From positions 1,736,001 through 1,800,000 of the forward strand of contig CP071498.1 of NCBI GenBank assembly GCA_017354895.1: 64,000 nt of DNA. Direction: 5' to 3'. The position numbers were made by a program, and so were the translations under genes. The stretch's first letter is position 1. The number at the start of each line of letters is the position of its first letter. The notes beneath the pieces were generated by a model. The model was not told the DNA's origin. It ran no database searches and saw nothing but the letters and a program-made list of their open reading frames with translations. The DNA comes from Podospora comata (lineage: Eukaryota; Ascomycota; Sordariomycetes; Sordariales; Podosporaceae). Positions 34,944 through 45,900 of the stretch are shown here, piece by piece.

Positions 34944-35290
34944 CTGTGCAGATAGATCTCTTCGGTAGGGGATGGCCCGACATACCAAAAGGCACGGTGG
35001 CGCATGGCACCTGTCTGTACATATCGCAAATGCTCTATGTGGCTCGCTTCATCCTCTCTTCCCTGGACCAAACCCGCTGGGTTCTCCACCTCTTCAGATG
35101 CTCTCTTGGCGGTAGCCTTGCCCTCTCATTTGCGCAGTACTTCCCGCACCCATCTGGACCCTTGCCCTGTTTGCTCCTGCAGGTTTGGTTCACCGCCAAC
35201 ATATTAATCGGAGGGGGAGGCTGCTCTACCTATTCGGCCGACATCCTCCCGCACACGCGTCTTATCATGGCCCGTGAGAAAGGCTCTCTC
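34944..35290 (+). pseudogene. Alpha/beta-hydrolase pseudogene fragment
   Basis: Pieces of one hydrolase appear in successive reading frames. DLFGRGWPDIPKG is followed by a nucleophile-elbow-like CSLGGSLALSFAQYFP in the same frame. A shifted frame from about 35158 continues TLALFAPAGLVHRQHINRRG. Fungal hydrolases of this type read DLFGRGxSDxP, GYSLGGxxxxxFAxxFP and LxLLAPxGL in that order. At least one frameshift and the missing N- and C-terminal parts show it is broken. In the elbow, Cys replaces the usual first Gly of GxSxG. Confidence 0.6.
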
Positions 35291-36024
35291 GGCGATTACT
35301 TTAGTCAGCCCGATTGTTACACACTTAACAGGTGATGCTACCGGTGCAGGTGCATTTGACAATGCCATTTCTCTCATCCACACAAAGTTCTAACGTTCAC
35401 GGTGGTGCTGTTGGAAGGGGGTTACGAGATTCCAATTACAAGAAGCGCCGTGGTCGCCGAAGCATTGATTAGGTTCTGGGGAAAAGCCTCCAAAATACCT
35501 AGGTAGATATCTCTTGAAATATCGAGTTTTGGCAGAGGTGCAAGGTTTGTCCGGTTGCGTAAAGGTAATATTTTCTATCGCGATGCGACGTTTTGCTGGA
35601 GGCCCCAAAAAACCAGTGTTCTGTGTAACCTATTTTTCTCTTGTATCTAACTATTGTTGGTGACTCAAATATTCTCAGCGCGAGTTGCTCAGACGACATG
35701 TTAATTGTTGACTGCAAGCCTCTAGCTGCAGCTGCGTCTTGGGGTTGGGTTGGGAGGGGGTGGCTAGGAGCCAGTAGAGCCAGTAGAGCCAGTTACTGGT
35801 AGCCTTCTCAACAGGAGGCCGCTTGAGCCCCCTTGGCAGCAGAAGAGGCGTTCGGTGAGCTGCAAGTTTATCATCAACCTAACGCTTTGCTATAGACCCT
35901 CCTTTCAGGTCCTTATCTCCTCAAGTGGCTGACGATGTTGTCGATCTGAGAGCATTACGGTTCTAGGTAGCCTGCGAGAAATAGCAACCATATACTCAGA
36001 CGTGCGCATTACCCATCACACACC
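35291..36024. other. Unassigned region after hydrolase relic
   Basis: About 730 bp with no clear gene. A short tandem AGCCAGTAGAGCCAGTAG lies near 35770. Possible further hydrolase remnants are too degraded to call. Confidence 0.35.
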
Positions 36025-36430
36025 CTACACGCGTCCTCGAACATTGCTGACCCGCTGTGTCTTGTGGCCAGCGCTATCGCCATTATCCAGGGTGGTGAAA
36101 AGCTGCGAAAGCTTGTCCGCAAGGCTCAAATACCAGCCAGGCACCGAAAACCTCACTGTTCCCGTCAACCAATGAATCTCTACACTCACCTCAACCATAC
36201 CAAACGACATCAGCGCACACATCTGTCCCTGGGGCCGTAAAACGCCCACGAAAGCCCTCGCCAAGTTTTGGCCCGCATCAACTCCTTGACAATCTGCGAC
36301 ACTCCCCCAACCTCACCTCTCAACTCTCCCTCTCCACCGAAGGCTCCTACAACAGGGTAACGCGCGCCATCGTAGCTCGATCCCCAACTCCCTGCTTCCG
36401 CCTTCGACATTATCATCGCCACCAACCTCG
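36025..36430 (+). pseudogene. Possible relic of an NLR-type N-terminal domain
   Basis: A plus-strand stretch at about 36038-36135 reads NIADPLCLVASAIAIIQGG then EKLRKLVRKAQ. This resembles the DPLSIVASVIAIIQ-type helical N-terminal domain found on many fungal NACHT/ankyrin and related proteins. Downstream, shifted frames give further helical-looking pieces but with stops. There is no intact frame. The assignment rests on one short helix and is weak. Confidence 0.3.
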
Positions 36431-36783
36431 ACACCCCCTAATTAATACCGCCACCCATCTCAATAAAAGAAACTCTACGCCGCCGGCCCACGGTATATAC
36501 GGGTTTTTATTCTCCGGCCTAATTAAGAACGATCAACAGCATCTGCACACTCCGTCGCATTCTCAGGGATCCAGAATGAGGTTTTAGAGGGATGGCCGCA
36601 GGTCAAAGTGGTCTTAATAAATTGGCACATGTTGCATTCAATGTAAGCTCGGAAAAGCCGCGTGAGTAGGGAGGTGGAGGCGTTGATGTTGAAAAGAAGG
36701 AGAAGAGGGATCCCACCATATAGAAAACGCAGCGTCCCTTTCTTCCAACACTGTCCCTGGCTCGTTCATATTTTGCACTCCCC

Positions 36784-36859
36784 GACACACGACACACGAC
36801 ACACGACACACGACACACGACACACGACACACGACACACGACACACGACACACGACACG
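36784..36859. repeat. Microsatellite, 7 bp unit (CGACACA)n
   Basis: About ten near-perfect copies of a CGACACA heptamer followed by degenerate CGGGACACAGGCACACGG. The long frames across it on both strands are repeat translations, not genes. Confidence 0.9.
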
Positions 36860-37718
36860 GGACACAGGCACACGGCACATGGTTACAATACTGGCGCACC
36901 CAGGCTGTGATTGGATCATGCACGTGCGTTCCTGAAGCTCACTGTAGGCTGGATCGACATCGGCCCGCAATGGCTTCAGGTTGCCGGATAAGCTGGCCGG
37001 CTTGATCAGCACCTAAAGTGCTCACCTGTGGTTCCCGGGCTGATCCGTATATGGGGATGAAATCCGTGCTCAGCGGAGACACCATACATATTGCAGGCAA
37101 GTGAGCGACGTTAAAAGATTCCTTCTTGTGTTCTTATTTTGGCCCGAGGCGGTGGATAATATAGTTAAGTGCTCTACCACCCCCGCTCATATTATCCTCC
37201 CCAACGTGGAACCCCATCCCTCCTATTCTCAGCCTTTTTTTATTCTAACACTTCTCTTAGGGTTTTCGAAAACGCGGTTTACCGGTGACCCGTCTCTAAA
37301 TTTCAGCCTGATTAAATATAATTTATACGATTTTTAGATGTCCTGTCAGCCAGGCTTTTTTCGCTGTCCATCTAGAATACTATAAGTTTTCTTCTCCTTA
37401 ATTAGCTTTAACGCGGACATAAATTAACGAAGTATATTATTAATTCCGTATCGGATTTACGCGCGAAGTCTTTAACGTAGTCTCTAAATACGCTATAACA
37501 GAGTTGGATGGTGGAGGACTTATTTAGTTCAAGGCCTTAATTCCTAAGGCATTATTGCATAGCGCTAGGTCAGCCACATCTCTGGGGGACAAGGAGATTA
37601 CGTGGGGTGGTCCAGAGGGCATGGAGTTCTTAGCAAAGATAGGGTATTTAAGAGTTCCCAATGTTATTATTCCCCTGGTCTTAGGTTTTCTAGAAACAAG
37701 TAATATACTGTGACGAAC
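36860..37718. other. Transition into AT-rich, RIP-affected DNA
   Basis: From about 37200 CpA and TpG become scarce and TA-rich words dominate (37280-37500), consistent with RIP of an unidentified repeat. No gene is recognised. A normal-composition stretch at 37500-37700 precedes the LTR. Confidence 0.4.
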
Positions 37719-38114
37719 TGTCACGGTTTGGGGGACAGTGGGGGTATAAGGAACTAATCAGGGCTGGACCGAGCGATAGAGCGGGGCTCACGGTCCAGAT
37801 GGACGGAACGGATCAATAGGAGGTGGATCATTCGAGAGCTAAGGGAATCATGAATGATTCTTGGGAATCATTTATGATCCTCGAAGAAAGAGAATGATCC
37901 ATGTCTTGGCATAGGTCTATATATACAGAGAAACTGGCTGGTGTAGATATATAGTTCCGCAGTATGCAATACAAGTCATAATCGTTGGTATCTAGACCGT
38001 TGTAATTGAGACAAGCCATTTGTTGTACACTGTTTAGCTGTACCGAACCAGGATTATTCAGAAGTGCCTTCAACCAGTATCTCTTTCAGAGGTTCTGGAT
38101 AGGGGTTCGTCACA
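37719..38114 (-). repeat. LTR remnant (family related to the 45-52 kb element)
   Basis: Runs from TGTCACGG to GTTCGTCACA, 396 bp, which on the minus strand is TGTGACGAAC...CCGTGACA. Its half nearest 38114 (from about 37905) closely matches the LTRs at 44538-44921 and 45316-45520, including the TATATA/AACTGGCTGGTGTAG/GTTCCGCAGTATGCAAT words. The other half differs. I see no matching 5 bp duplication at its ends (CGAAC versus CCTAA), so it is not a clean solo LTR. Confidence 0.7.
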
Positions 38115-38116
38115 CC

Positions 38117-38510
38117 TAAGGATATTAACTGCTACCCGCCGTTAATCTATCGGAATATACTTTAGCTAAAATAAAGCCCCTAAACTAAAAAGCAACGAAA
38201 ATAATTAATTACGTTTACGAACCGCGGCTTTTGGAAATAAGTTTAAGTAGCGTATTGGTATAGCCGAGTAGCATTTATATAGGTACATTTTTAAAGTACT
38301 TTGCGTTCCAATCGTAGGTAAATATACGGGCTTTAAGTAAAGCTACTGGCAATATATCGCTATCCGACAGCCAGCTCACTACCCCGCCTACTCCTTTCTT
38401 CTTAAACTCCCATATCCACCGCGACTTAGTGCCTAAGCCGTGGATTACGATAATACTATACTATTAAACAGGCCTTTAGTCGTTAGGTAGGTACAACGTA
38501 CTCGATAGTC
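38117..38510 (-). pseudogene. Relic of an NLR-associated alpha/beta-hydrolase domain
   Basis: A minus-strand frame reads IIVIHGLGTKSRWIWEF, then WLSDSDILPVALLKARIFTY, DWNAKYF and, after stops, SRGS then IIFVAF. This is the order IHGLG, WLRD-LP, RI-TYGYNA, RPIIFVAHSLGG of the hydrolase domain that often forms the N terminus of fungal NACHT or NB-ARC proteins. Stops at TAA/TAG fit C-to-T RIP changes. The nucleophile region is lost. Confidence 0.6.
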
Positions 38511-39636
38511 GTATTGTCAGGGACGTCGTACGCTGGGGCGATCCGGCGGAGTCCCTTTGGAGCCTAAAGGCGGATTGGCGGCAGTTAGCGACTGGCCGCG
38601 TTTTCCTATATAGAGAGGGATCTGACCATGGTAGTTGTCCCAGGAATATTTCGAGAAGAAGGGTCTCGCCGTTAAAACAAAATATATAAAAGGACTAAAC
38701 GAGATCCCTATAGACACGCTTTGTGCCCTGCACGATTACGGCAGAGGAAGAACATCGAACATCGCTCGCCCTCGCAGACGAGAGCGCCCAATATCTAGCG
38801 CAAAACCCAAGTCGTTCGGCGATTCCTACTCGTGCACGGGAAACAGCTCAAAGCGCCACAGCCCACCACGTCCAATCATCTCGGCCCACAAGTAGCCAGT
38901 AACGTTGCTGCCAACTGTATCTCGCGGTAGCATGGGCAACGCAACTGGACAGGCGTCTACGGCGCCTATCAACCGCAATCGTCAACCGCAATCGTCAACC
39001 GCAATCGATCGGCAGTTTAGATGCTCCCAATCGTGTCAAGACAAACGGCACAAAAGTTCGAATCAGCCGCAGGTATCAAAGACTACTCAGCGCTGCCGTC
39101 AGATCAGATTACAGATCATTTATTTCAAACAACTCAACTCAATTCAATTCAATTGTGTTAAAATACAGCACTTATTTGTGGATTTTACTGTATGTTTTTG
39201 TTTGTGTCCCTCAGTCCTCACAGTGGGCACCGTCAATGGCCCGGAGTCCCGGAAACTACGGGTATTATGAAGAACCCGGAACTTCGGAGAACACGGACAT
39301 CATCGGTAGCCTGGGACCTTGGAAGCCACGGACATCATCGATAGCCCGGAACCACGGGGACTGCGGCAGTGAAGGAATCGGAGGAAGCAAATGCGAGGAC
39401 TGGATGCCTATAACAGCCTCCTCTTGCAACATATTTGAAGCATTCTGTTTGCTCTCTTCTTAAGTCAAGCTATCAAGTCAAGGTTAATATACTGGTTTTC
39501 CACACTCTCTTCCAGAGCATAGTCCTCTGTTATCAAGTGCCTACCACCTTATTCACAGGGCATAGTTCCCTATACCTTCCTCCTTACAGGGCACAGTTCC
39601 CTATGCCTGTCTTCCTTCAGTGACATTGCAACTATC
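38511..39636. other. Unassigned region with short repeats
   Basis: Contains a triplicated CAACCGCAATCGT at about 38970-39006, an ATTCAATTCAATT tract at 39137-39150, and two imperfect copies of ATCATCG[G/A]TAGCC at 39300 and 39336. Repeats of CAGGGCATAGTTCCCTAT occur at 39556-39606. No gene is recognised. Confidence 0.4.
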
Positions 39637-39858
39637 TACGAGCTATCTAGTTCCTCCGTATATATAGACCTACTGCCAAGACCTGGATCATTCTGTTTCT
39701 TCGTGGATCATGACTGACTCCCGAGGATCATTCATAATCTCCTCATGCCCTGGATGATCCACTTCCTATTGGTCTATTTTCCTCTCCTCTGATTGGTCAC
39801 TGCGTCTCTGCTTCCCAATTGGTTGTTCTTTTCGGGTGTTCACATTATATTCGTAACA
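39637..39858 (-). repeat. Diverged LTR fragment
   Basis: Contains CTAGTTCCTCCGTATATATAGACCT and downstream GGATCATTCTGTTTCTTCGTGGATCATGA. These parallel, in reverse complement, the LTR at 37719-38114 (GGATCATTCTCTTTCTTCGAGGATCATAA). It ends near GTAACA. The other end is not resolved. Confidence 0.5.
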
Positions 39859-41697
39859 CTGTGTTATTCGTGGATCGTCTGCGGAGCCTGATCGAGTGGC
39901 CAGTTCGCCACTTTTCACCAGATAGTCCGAGGCGAAGAGTAACTCAGGTGGGACAGGCCTGAGAGATCTCCTGGGCGAGAGCTCTCAGTCTTGTCACACG
40001 CTGCACAGTGTTGACCACAGTTTCACACTGACTTTGTGTACTGTGTGGGTCACTCTTTCACCAGTCACTTGTTCCCTCCTCAGCCGTCGGCCCTTTAGCA
40101 TTTCTTCCTTTTCTTCTGTACCTTAGAAGCAACGATAATAAAGTAATCTGCTATTAGTGGCCTTGCCCTTTTCATTTCACTTGCTCTTCGTGACATCCAA
40201 TCAGTCTCTATGGACCCATGACCCGAGGCGGCTGGAATATGGATACGATAGCATAGCTCTCGGCGAGGAGCATCATCAATCACCTCGCATAGCAGGCAGC
40301 CGCGTGTGAGTCATGCCTCCGTATACCTGCGATATCATGATACCAAAGGGCAGGATACCATTCCTGAGCTCGGGCAGCACTCCTCCCTCTGTAGTAAAGT
40401 GTAGGACGGACGGATCCGCCAGGACTGAGTCTATATTCCGGCACTCACAGCTTATCTTGCAGCAACTCCATTATGGAGCAATCTAGCATGATAACAGTTG
40501 GGGCATTGTCGTATTTTCCGCTCAGACCCATTTTCTTTTCTTTGTCGTCTTGAGGTTGTGGCCAGCGATTTGTGGTGGTGACGACAGAGCTGTTGGTTAA
40601 GTGCTTGCATAATGGGCGTGCAGCGTCAGGTGGGGGCTAAAATTACAAGCGCCAACATCAACGCCCAGTAAGTTCGGACGGGATATTCAGACCTCGACTG
40701 ACCCCAAAGGTCCTCTGTTGGTCCTGCTGCTAACTCTTAATGGCTCACAAACTAGAAAATGCAAGGATCTTCCATATGCAACCGTCACCAAGTTGAAGCG
40801 GCGCTTTCCAATATCTCACTCGGCTCCTCCACCCCGAATCTCTTGTCCCGCCGTGGTCGTAGGGACACTGGGTAGCCTGAGTACTCGTGGCGGCTAACAA
40901 ACAACGCAATCATGACTAGGTTTTTGAGTCGCAGGACATGATCCGCTCCCTGAAAGGCAGAGTAGCTAGCAATGCTGAATTTGATCCTTCCAACCCTTGG
41001 ATAGTGTTGGCGTGTGACCGCCGTGGCTCAGGGGTCAAATATTCAGGGCTCTCTGTTTCCCAATAGCAAAACTTGTGCCTAGCAAAAGTGCCTGGAAAGT
41101 AGCAACGCTCATTTACTGCTGTGTTGTTAAACGCCATCACTGTCAGCAAGCCTGTCGAGTCGTTTTGCTGTGTGAGATCATGTCCAATAATCTGGGTTGG
41201 TAGGAACCTCATCCTGAGGAAGGTAGCTCGTGTTTATGCCTTGGGCTCAGGTCGGCTGCAAGTGTCAGGCTCTACCGCGAAGACAGTCTATCGAGCAGGA
41301 CAGGGCCTCAGGAGTCAATGCCTGTATGACCTCACATGCTTCTCAGGGCGCTCAGTCAGATTGTTCTAAGGGGTGGCACTGACTGGCTTGCGAGGTTGAG
41401 CTCTGTCCTGCGGACCCCCAGGCGGGTGGGGCGCTGAGCCACGGATTACAGTATTCGAATACCACAATCATTGGAAAGCTCAGCAAGGGGTGTCTGGGAT
41501 GGTTATAGAGAAAGAAAGTGTACCCATACAAGGGGTCGCGTATTGGGGTCTGTGAAGGCGACAGACGTAAGTCCTGCGCGAAACTTGACAACATGGATTT
41601 GTACGCCTAGCCAGAAGATATTTGAACGAAAGAGAAGCTGTCTGACCATTGAAGCAATGTGACATGAGATCCCGTTTTTGCGGTTCCGTCATCTATC
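39859..41697. other. Unassigned accessory region
   Basis: About 1.8 kb of mixed composition. Frames at 40916-41212 (-) and 41121-41369 (+) are open for 80-100 codons but resemble nothing I know. No RNA gene is seen. Confidence 0.35.
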
Positions 41698-42701
41698 TCA
41701 TAACCCTCCACGTCTCGTCCACTCCGGCTCTGTGACCGCAACCATCCCTCCCTCACTAGAAGCACAGAGCTCCTTTGCCTCTACGCAGTCCCAAAAATGA
41801 CGCATGAACCCGTCTCGTGAATAGAGACGCTCTCGGCGAGAAAAGTTGGCATCGCTGAAGTTGGCCTCCATAGCGATCTGACAGCCCTTGCAAGATATCC
41901 CCAATTGCAAGTCGCCAGTCGCCAAATTGAAATATGGCAGCCGACAGGCCGCCATACATCTCAGGACTGGAGAATCGGGTAGCTTGCCTAGAATGGCCCG
42001 GGGGTCTTCGTCGTGGTCTGCTTGAGGGAACTGCAGAGCATGATGTCCGGATACGAGTTTTCGTGGGCTCGTGTACTCCTTTTCGTTTGACGAATATGAC
42101 CCAGGGATGGAGTGTATTACCAGATGAGATTTTTGAGCCACGTCGCTAGTCTGCGTGATTCTTTTTGAAGCGAATGAAATGAGATGATCCGGAAATCTGG
42201 TGCAGACTCGATACAGGCGAAACAACAGCGAGTTGCGCTGGGGAGGAAAAGGAACCCGCCAAACAAGCGACAAATAACGCAGAGCTCGGTCAGAAAAGCT
42301 GCATGTAAGTCTGAGATGCTAGTGTGGTGCGAAAGACCTGTCCGAGACAGAGCCCATATGCATTCAAGGGAATGTTCGCGGAGTCGGTGATATTTTGGAA
42401 TGCTCCAAATTGTCTCCCGAGCGCTCCGGCTGGCCTGGTTGAAGTTCAGAGCAGACTGAAGGTCGAGCAAAAGGCAAATGGATGAAAGAAGCTCAAACGG
42501 GAGACGTTGAAGTCGCCCCAGGCCTGAGCTTGCGGATTCGTCAAAACTCTTGAACAGGGACGAACGAACGTGATCGTGTTATCCAGCTTCTGCTGTGACA
42601 ACCTTGGCGTCAAAGTCTCTCCTATGATATGATGTGATGCGCAGGATAGCTTCGGATTCGAGGCTTTCGCAGGACTTTTGGTCGAGCTCATGTGGCAACA
42701 T
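41698..42701 (-). pseudogene. F-box-like protein pseudogene
   Basis: From an ATG at 42701 the frame reads MLPHELDQKS and on to EAG, then an in-frame TAA at 42581-42579. It continues to an F-box-like LGRLQRLPFELLSSICLLLD. Next comes the Cys-rich FGGFLFLPSATRCCFACI block typical of a large fungal F-box family. Near 42150 a frameshift moves the rest to another frame. That frame ends with the family's C-terminal Cys/His block (GISCKGCQ, then RDGFMRHFWDCVEAKELC) and stops at 41698. One stop and one frameshift make it inactive as read, although most of the length is intact, so decay looks recent. Confidence 0.65.
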
Positions 42702-43680
42702 GGCTAATATGGTGTTGTAAATGCTAAGTTTGTGATTTGGTGAAGATGCATTCAAAAGCTGCGCGCGGCCTCAATTCTGACAACTCAATCTTAATGCTGA
42801 TAGAATGCGAGGTCAGTCGTGATGGGATTCATTCGTATGTACTGTGGTTGGAAGAGAAGAAGCACGGCGTTGTGTCTTGTTTGCTTTCCCAAGCTTCTCC
42901 CCACTTTTATTTCTACCAATCAGAGGGGGCTTTACTTGGAGAGAAGATGAAAGAGTATACACAACGAGAAGTTCTTGGTTAGGGGTATTGATTAAGGTGA
43001 CAATCCCGAAAATGAGGCTGAGAAGAAGCTCGACAATATTTTCCCGGTGAAAGTTGCTTCACAGTTACTGAGTGACACTCGACCAAGAGCCTCGAAGTGG
43101 ATCCTGAGAAAAAGGGGGATCACGTGGTGCCCAGTCTCTGCCCATGCTCGAAACCATCACTTACTGTTGGGCTGGTGACCTAGGAAAGTCACTGGCTGCG
43201 AAAATGAGGCCAAAAATTGGCCAGAAAATAGTAAACAAATTAGTATTACCGTAGTTGGTTGTTGGTTTAAAAGAAAAAGTAAGAAAAAGTAAGAAAATCC
43301 AGCCCCAAGAGCAAAACCGTTGTGGGTCTGGGAAAACCCAGGCCCTTCAGTGTCCCACAAAGCATCATCACATTCACTGCCGGTGTCTAGAAATCGTTCA
43401 GAAACCATCAAAAGCTGGTATTCTCCATGTGTGCAACGAGATGTGACCCTACAGATTAACAAAAGGAATGTGGATGGAACAATATAATACGTGTTGATGT
43501 CCGAGACTCTTCTATTTCAAGTCGCAAATCGGGTCTTTGTATGCTGCTATTATGACTTGCCAAATACTGAGTGATACCCAGCGCATCTTTAACCCAAGGT
43601 CCTATCAGTGTTTTCTATCTAAACCCTTAATATTGCTCCTCGTCTTTTTTCGTCAAACCCAATATTTTTTATAATTCAAT
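42702..43680. other. Intergenic region between F-box relic and metabolite-gene relics
   Basis: About 980 bp. A short duplicated AAAAAGTAAG occurs near 43272. No recognisable gene. Confidence 0.35.
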
Positions 43681-43869
43681 TTATGCTTCATCAAGACAGA
43701 TTTCATCAATGCATGACTGGGTAAGTGAGGAGAGAACATGACGATGATAGTACAGCTTGGCACCCTTGACAGTCAACGGTCCGAAGAAGTCATGCTCGAC
43801 AAACTCAACGCCTGGAACTGGCCTCGCGCCTGCCAGAGTTTGCAGGATGTCTGGGTTTCTGCACCTCAT
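43681..43869 (-). pseudogene. O-methyltransferase fragment
   Basis: The minus strand reads NPDILQTLAGARPVPGVEFV, then EHDFFGPLTVKGAKLYYHRH and VLSSLTQ. Class I SAM O-methyltransferases of fungal secondary metabolism have GVEFVxHDFFxPQPVKGAKxYYLRHxLHDW at this place. Only about 60 residues remain. The upstream half, which should lie above 43869, is replaced by a questin-oxidase-like sequence on the other strand. It is a rearranged fragment. Confidence 0.55.
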
Positions 43870-45019
43870 GATTCATTTCGGCTACGGCTTGGAGTCCAAC
43901 CAGCCCCGTTTGGCCGCCGAGGCTCTCGCAGCAGGCTGGGTGCACGACAAGTGGCCAGAGTGGTTCATCTTCCCAGTGGAGGAATATTTCAAGCCAAACC
44001 TGGATGCCTCGTCAAAATCACTGCTGGAAATTATCACCGATTTTCAAGACGACCCCGTCATTGCCAGCGCCGTGATCACTGACAAACCCCTTAACAAGAT
44101 ATCCGACGGCCTCCTGAAGAAGGCGACCAAGGAGCTGGTGCCGTATCTCGCTTCATACCAAGTTGATACCACACCAGAAGACCACCAACATGATACACAC
44201 CTGCGCGTACATTCCCGGGGCAACCCAGCATCCCAGCAAGGTAGAAGCCATCGACTTTGTCATGCTACACATGTCCACGGTAGGAGTCTTCTACCCAACC
44301 TTCATGGCACAAGGTTGGATCTTAAACAAGAACAAAAAACGGATGCTGTAGGAAGACGCGGTTATGTACACCGGGTGCGGATGTCCCACGCTATACCCTG
44401 AGAGGGTTATTGACTATACCCTAAAGCTCCCTCAGGATAGTTGGCCAGAGGTTTACTACCGGGAAAACGTTTATGGTGATAATGGGCATATTTCAGAGGT
44501 CGTTCGGGCTATATTGTATATCCTGGAGTTGCCGGAATGTCACGGCTTGACACTCAGTGGGGCGCAGGCGCACCACGGACCAATCATTAGTACGGGAGCT
44601 CGGACCAATCAGAACGGGATCATTGGGATCGAGGATCGATCCAGAAGAGTCAATCCCAAAAGGGACAGTATCGATAGGATCGATGGTCGAGCCTATCGAT
44701 CCAGGACAGTGCTAGGCTTGGCACCGGGTCTATATATACGGAGGAACTGGCTGGTGTAGATAGACAGTTCCGCAGTATGCAATTCAAGCTTGTATTCACG
44801 GTATCTAGTGTTTACATTGAGACATCTTGTTGTGCACTGTTTAGCTGCACCGAGCCACGATTATTCAGAAGTGCCTTCGACCAGTATCCCTTTCAGAGGT
44901 TCTGGATAGGGGTTCGTCACACGGAACCGATGCAAGGGTTCCCGCTTACGAAGGAGGTCTTGCTTAAGGTTACGTACCTCGCTTTAGACTCCGTGGAGAG
45001 GGTCCTGGAGCTAAGATAG
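43853..45019 (+). pseudogene. Questin-oxidase-like (DUF4243) pseudogene split by a solo LTR
   Basis: The frame reads LHLMIHFGYGLESNQPRLAA then EALAAGWVHD, as in questin oxidase/AflY-like proteins. A frameshift near 44190 moves it to NMIHTCAYIPGATQHPSKVE and FVMLHMSTVGVFYPTF. A TAG at about 44348 interrupts the same frame before CGCPTLYPERVIDYTL. The coding sequence is cut at 44537 by a 384 bp LTR with target duplication CGGAA; after the LTR, QGFPLTKEVLLKVTYLALDS continues to a stop at 45019. Functional relatives catalyse Baeyer-Villiger-type ring opening in anthraquinone and aflatoxin-type pathways. This copy has at least three lesions. Confidence 0.62.
44538..44921 (-). mobile_element. Solo LTR with target-site duplication CGGAA
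   Basis: Bounded by TGTCACGG and TTCGTCACA and flanked by CGGAA at 44533-44537 and 44922-44926. At 384 bp it keeps many CpA/TpG and is hardly RIP-mutated. Its 200 bp near 44921 is a close inverted match to 45316-45520. The other half is different and carries repeated GATCGA words (44626-44700). It interrupts the questin-oxidase relic, so it inserted after or during that gene's life. Confidence 0.88.
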
Positions 45020-45315
45020 TATAGAGTCCCTAATAAGATTAAGAAGACAGTGGTAAAAGAAATAGGTATAACGGGGAAATCGTTTAAGTAATAGTATAAT
45101 GGATGCGTTAGTGCGGTATAGAAAGGTTTTTAAATAATTTCCCTAACTGTATAAAGAAGTTAAGGGACTAAGGAATAGTTATATAAAATAATATAGGTAC
45201 TATATATTAACTTAGTCCCCTTCTTTATTTAGTAATGCTTCGTGGCTAATAGATAATCTATAACTTATTACTCTAAAATCCTTTCTTTAAATATAACTTC
45301 GAACGTTTCTATTAC
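44922..45315. other. Spacer between solo LTR and retrotransposon
   Basis: The first ~100 bp carry the tail of the questin-oxidase relic. The remainder (45020-45310) is AT-rich and RIP-like with no readable gene. It ends in the ATTAC target duplication (45311-45315). Confidence 0.5.
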
Positions 45316-45736
45316 TGTGACGAACCCCTATCCAGAACCTCTGAAAGGGATACTGGTCGAAGGCACTTCTGAATAATCGTGGCTCGGTGCAGCTAAACAG
45401 TGCACAACAAGATATCTCAATATAAACACTAGATACCGTGAATACAAACTTAAATTACATACTGCGGAACTATCTATCTACACTAGCCAGTTCCTCCGTA
45501 TATATAGACCTCGTGCTAAGCCTTAATCATAGTAATTATTTCGTTTATTTTTAATAATTATAATAATTGCTATAATCCTTTATAACTTCCTATTAGTTAT
45601 ATTACCGCGATTACTATATTTTCCTAGTCTACTACCTATAATCGCGTAGCCTTACCCTAATTAGTCCTACTAGCGATTAGCTATGCGTCTTATGCCCCGC
45701 ACACGGTCTATCCTGCCTATTAGCTTAACTATAATA
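45316..45736 (-). repeat. 3' LTR of the chromovirus (left copy)
   Basis: 421 bp. Positions 45316 to about 45523 keep CpA/TpG and match the solo LTR in inverted orientation. From about 45530 to 45736 the sequence is heavily C-to-T and G-to-A mutated relative to the right LTR. Confidence 0.9.
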
Positions 45737-45900
45737 TAATACCTTTCCTCCCAGGTCGAAGTCCCGTCGACCTAAAGCCTAAAATAACCGCCTATCGCTT
45801 ACTTTTATTTATTTATAAGTCCTTCTCTTTTTCCTATCGCTATAATATTTAATCCTTATAGAGTTTCTAGGTCCTCGTAACCCCTTATCCCGCGTATTAG

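Noticed and set aside
36784-36859. Regular short repeat considered as a CRISPR-like array or telomere repeat
   Set aside because: The units are contiguous 7-mers without spacers and the unit is not TTAGGG. It is a plain microsatellite.
43738-44082. Plus-strand frame of 114 codons overlapping the questin-oxidase relic
   Set aside because: It is a neighbouring frame of the relic. The family motifs are in the frame starting at 43757 instead.
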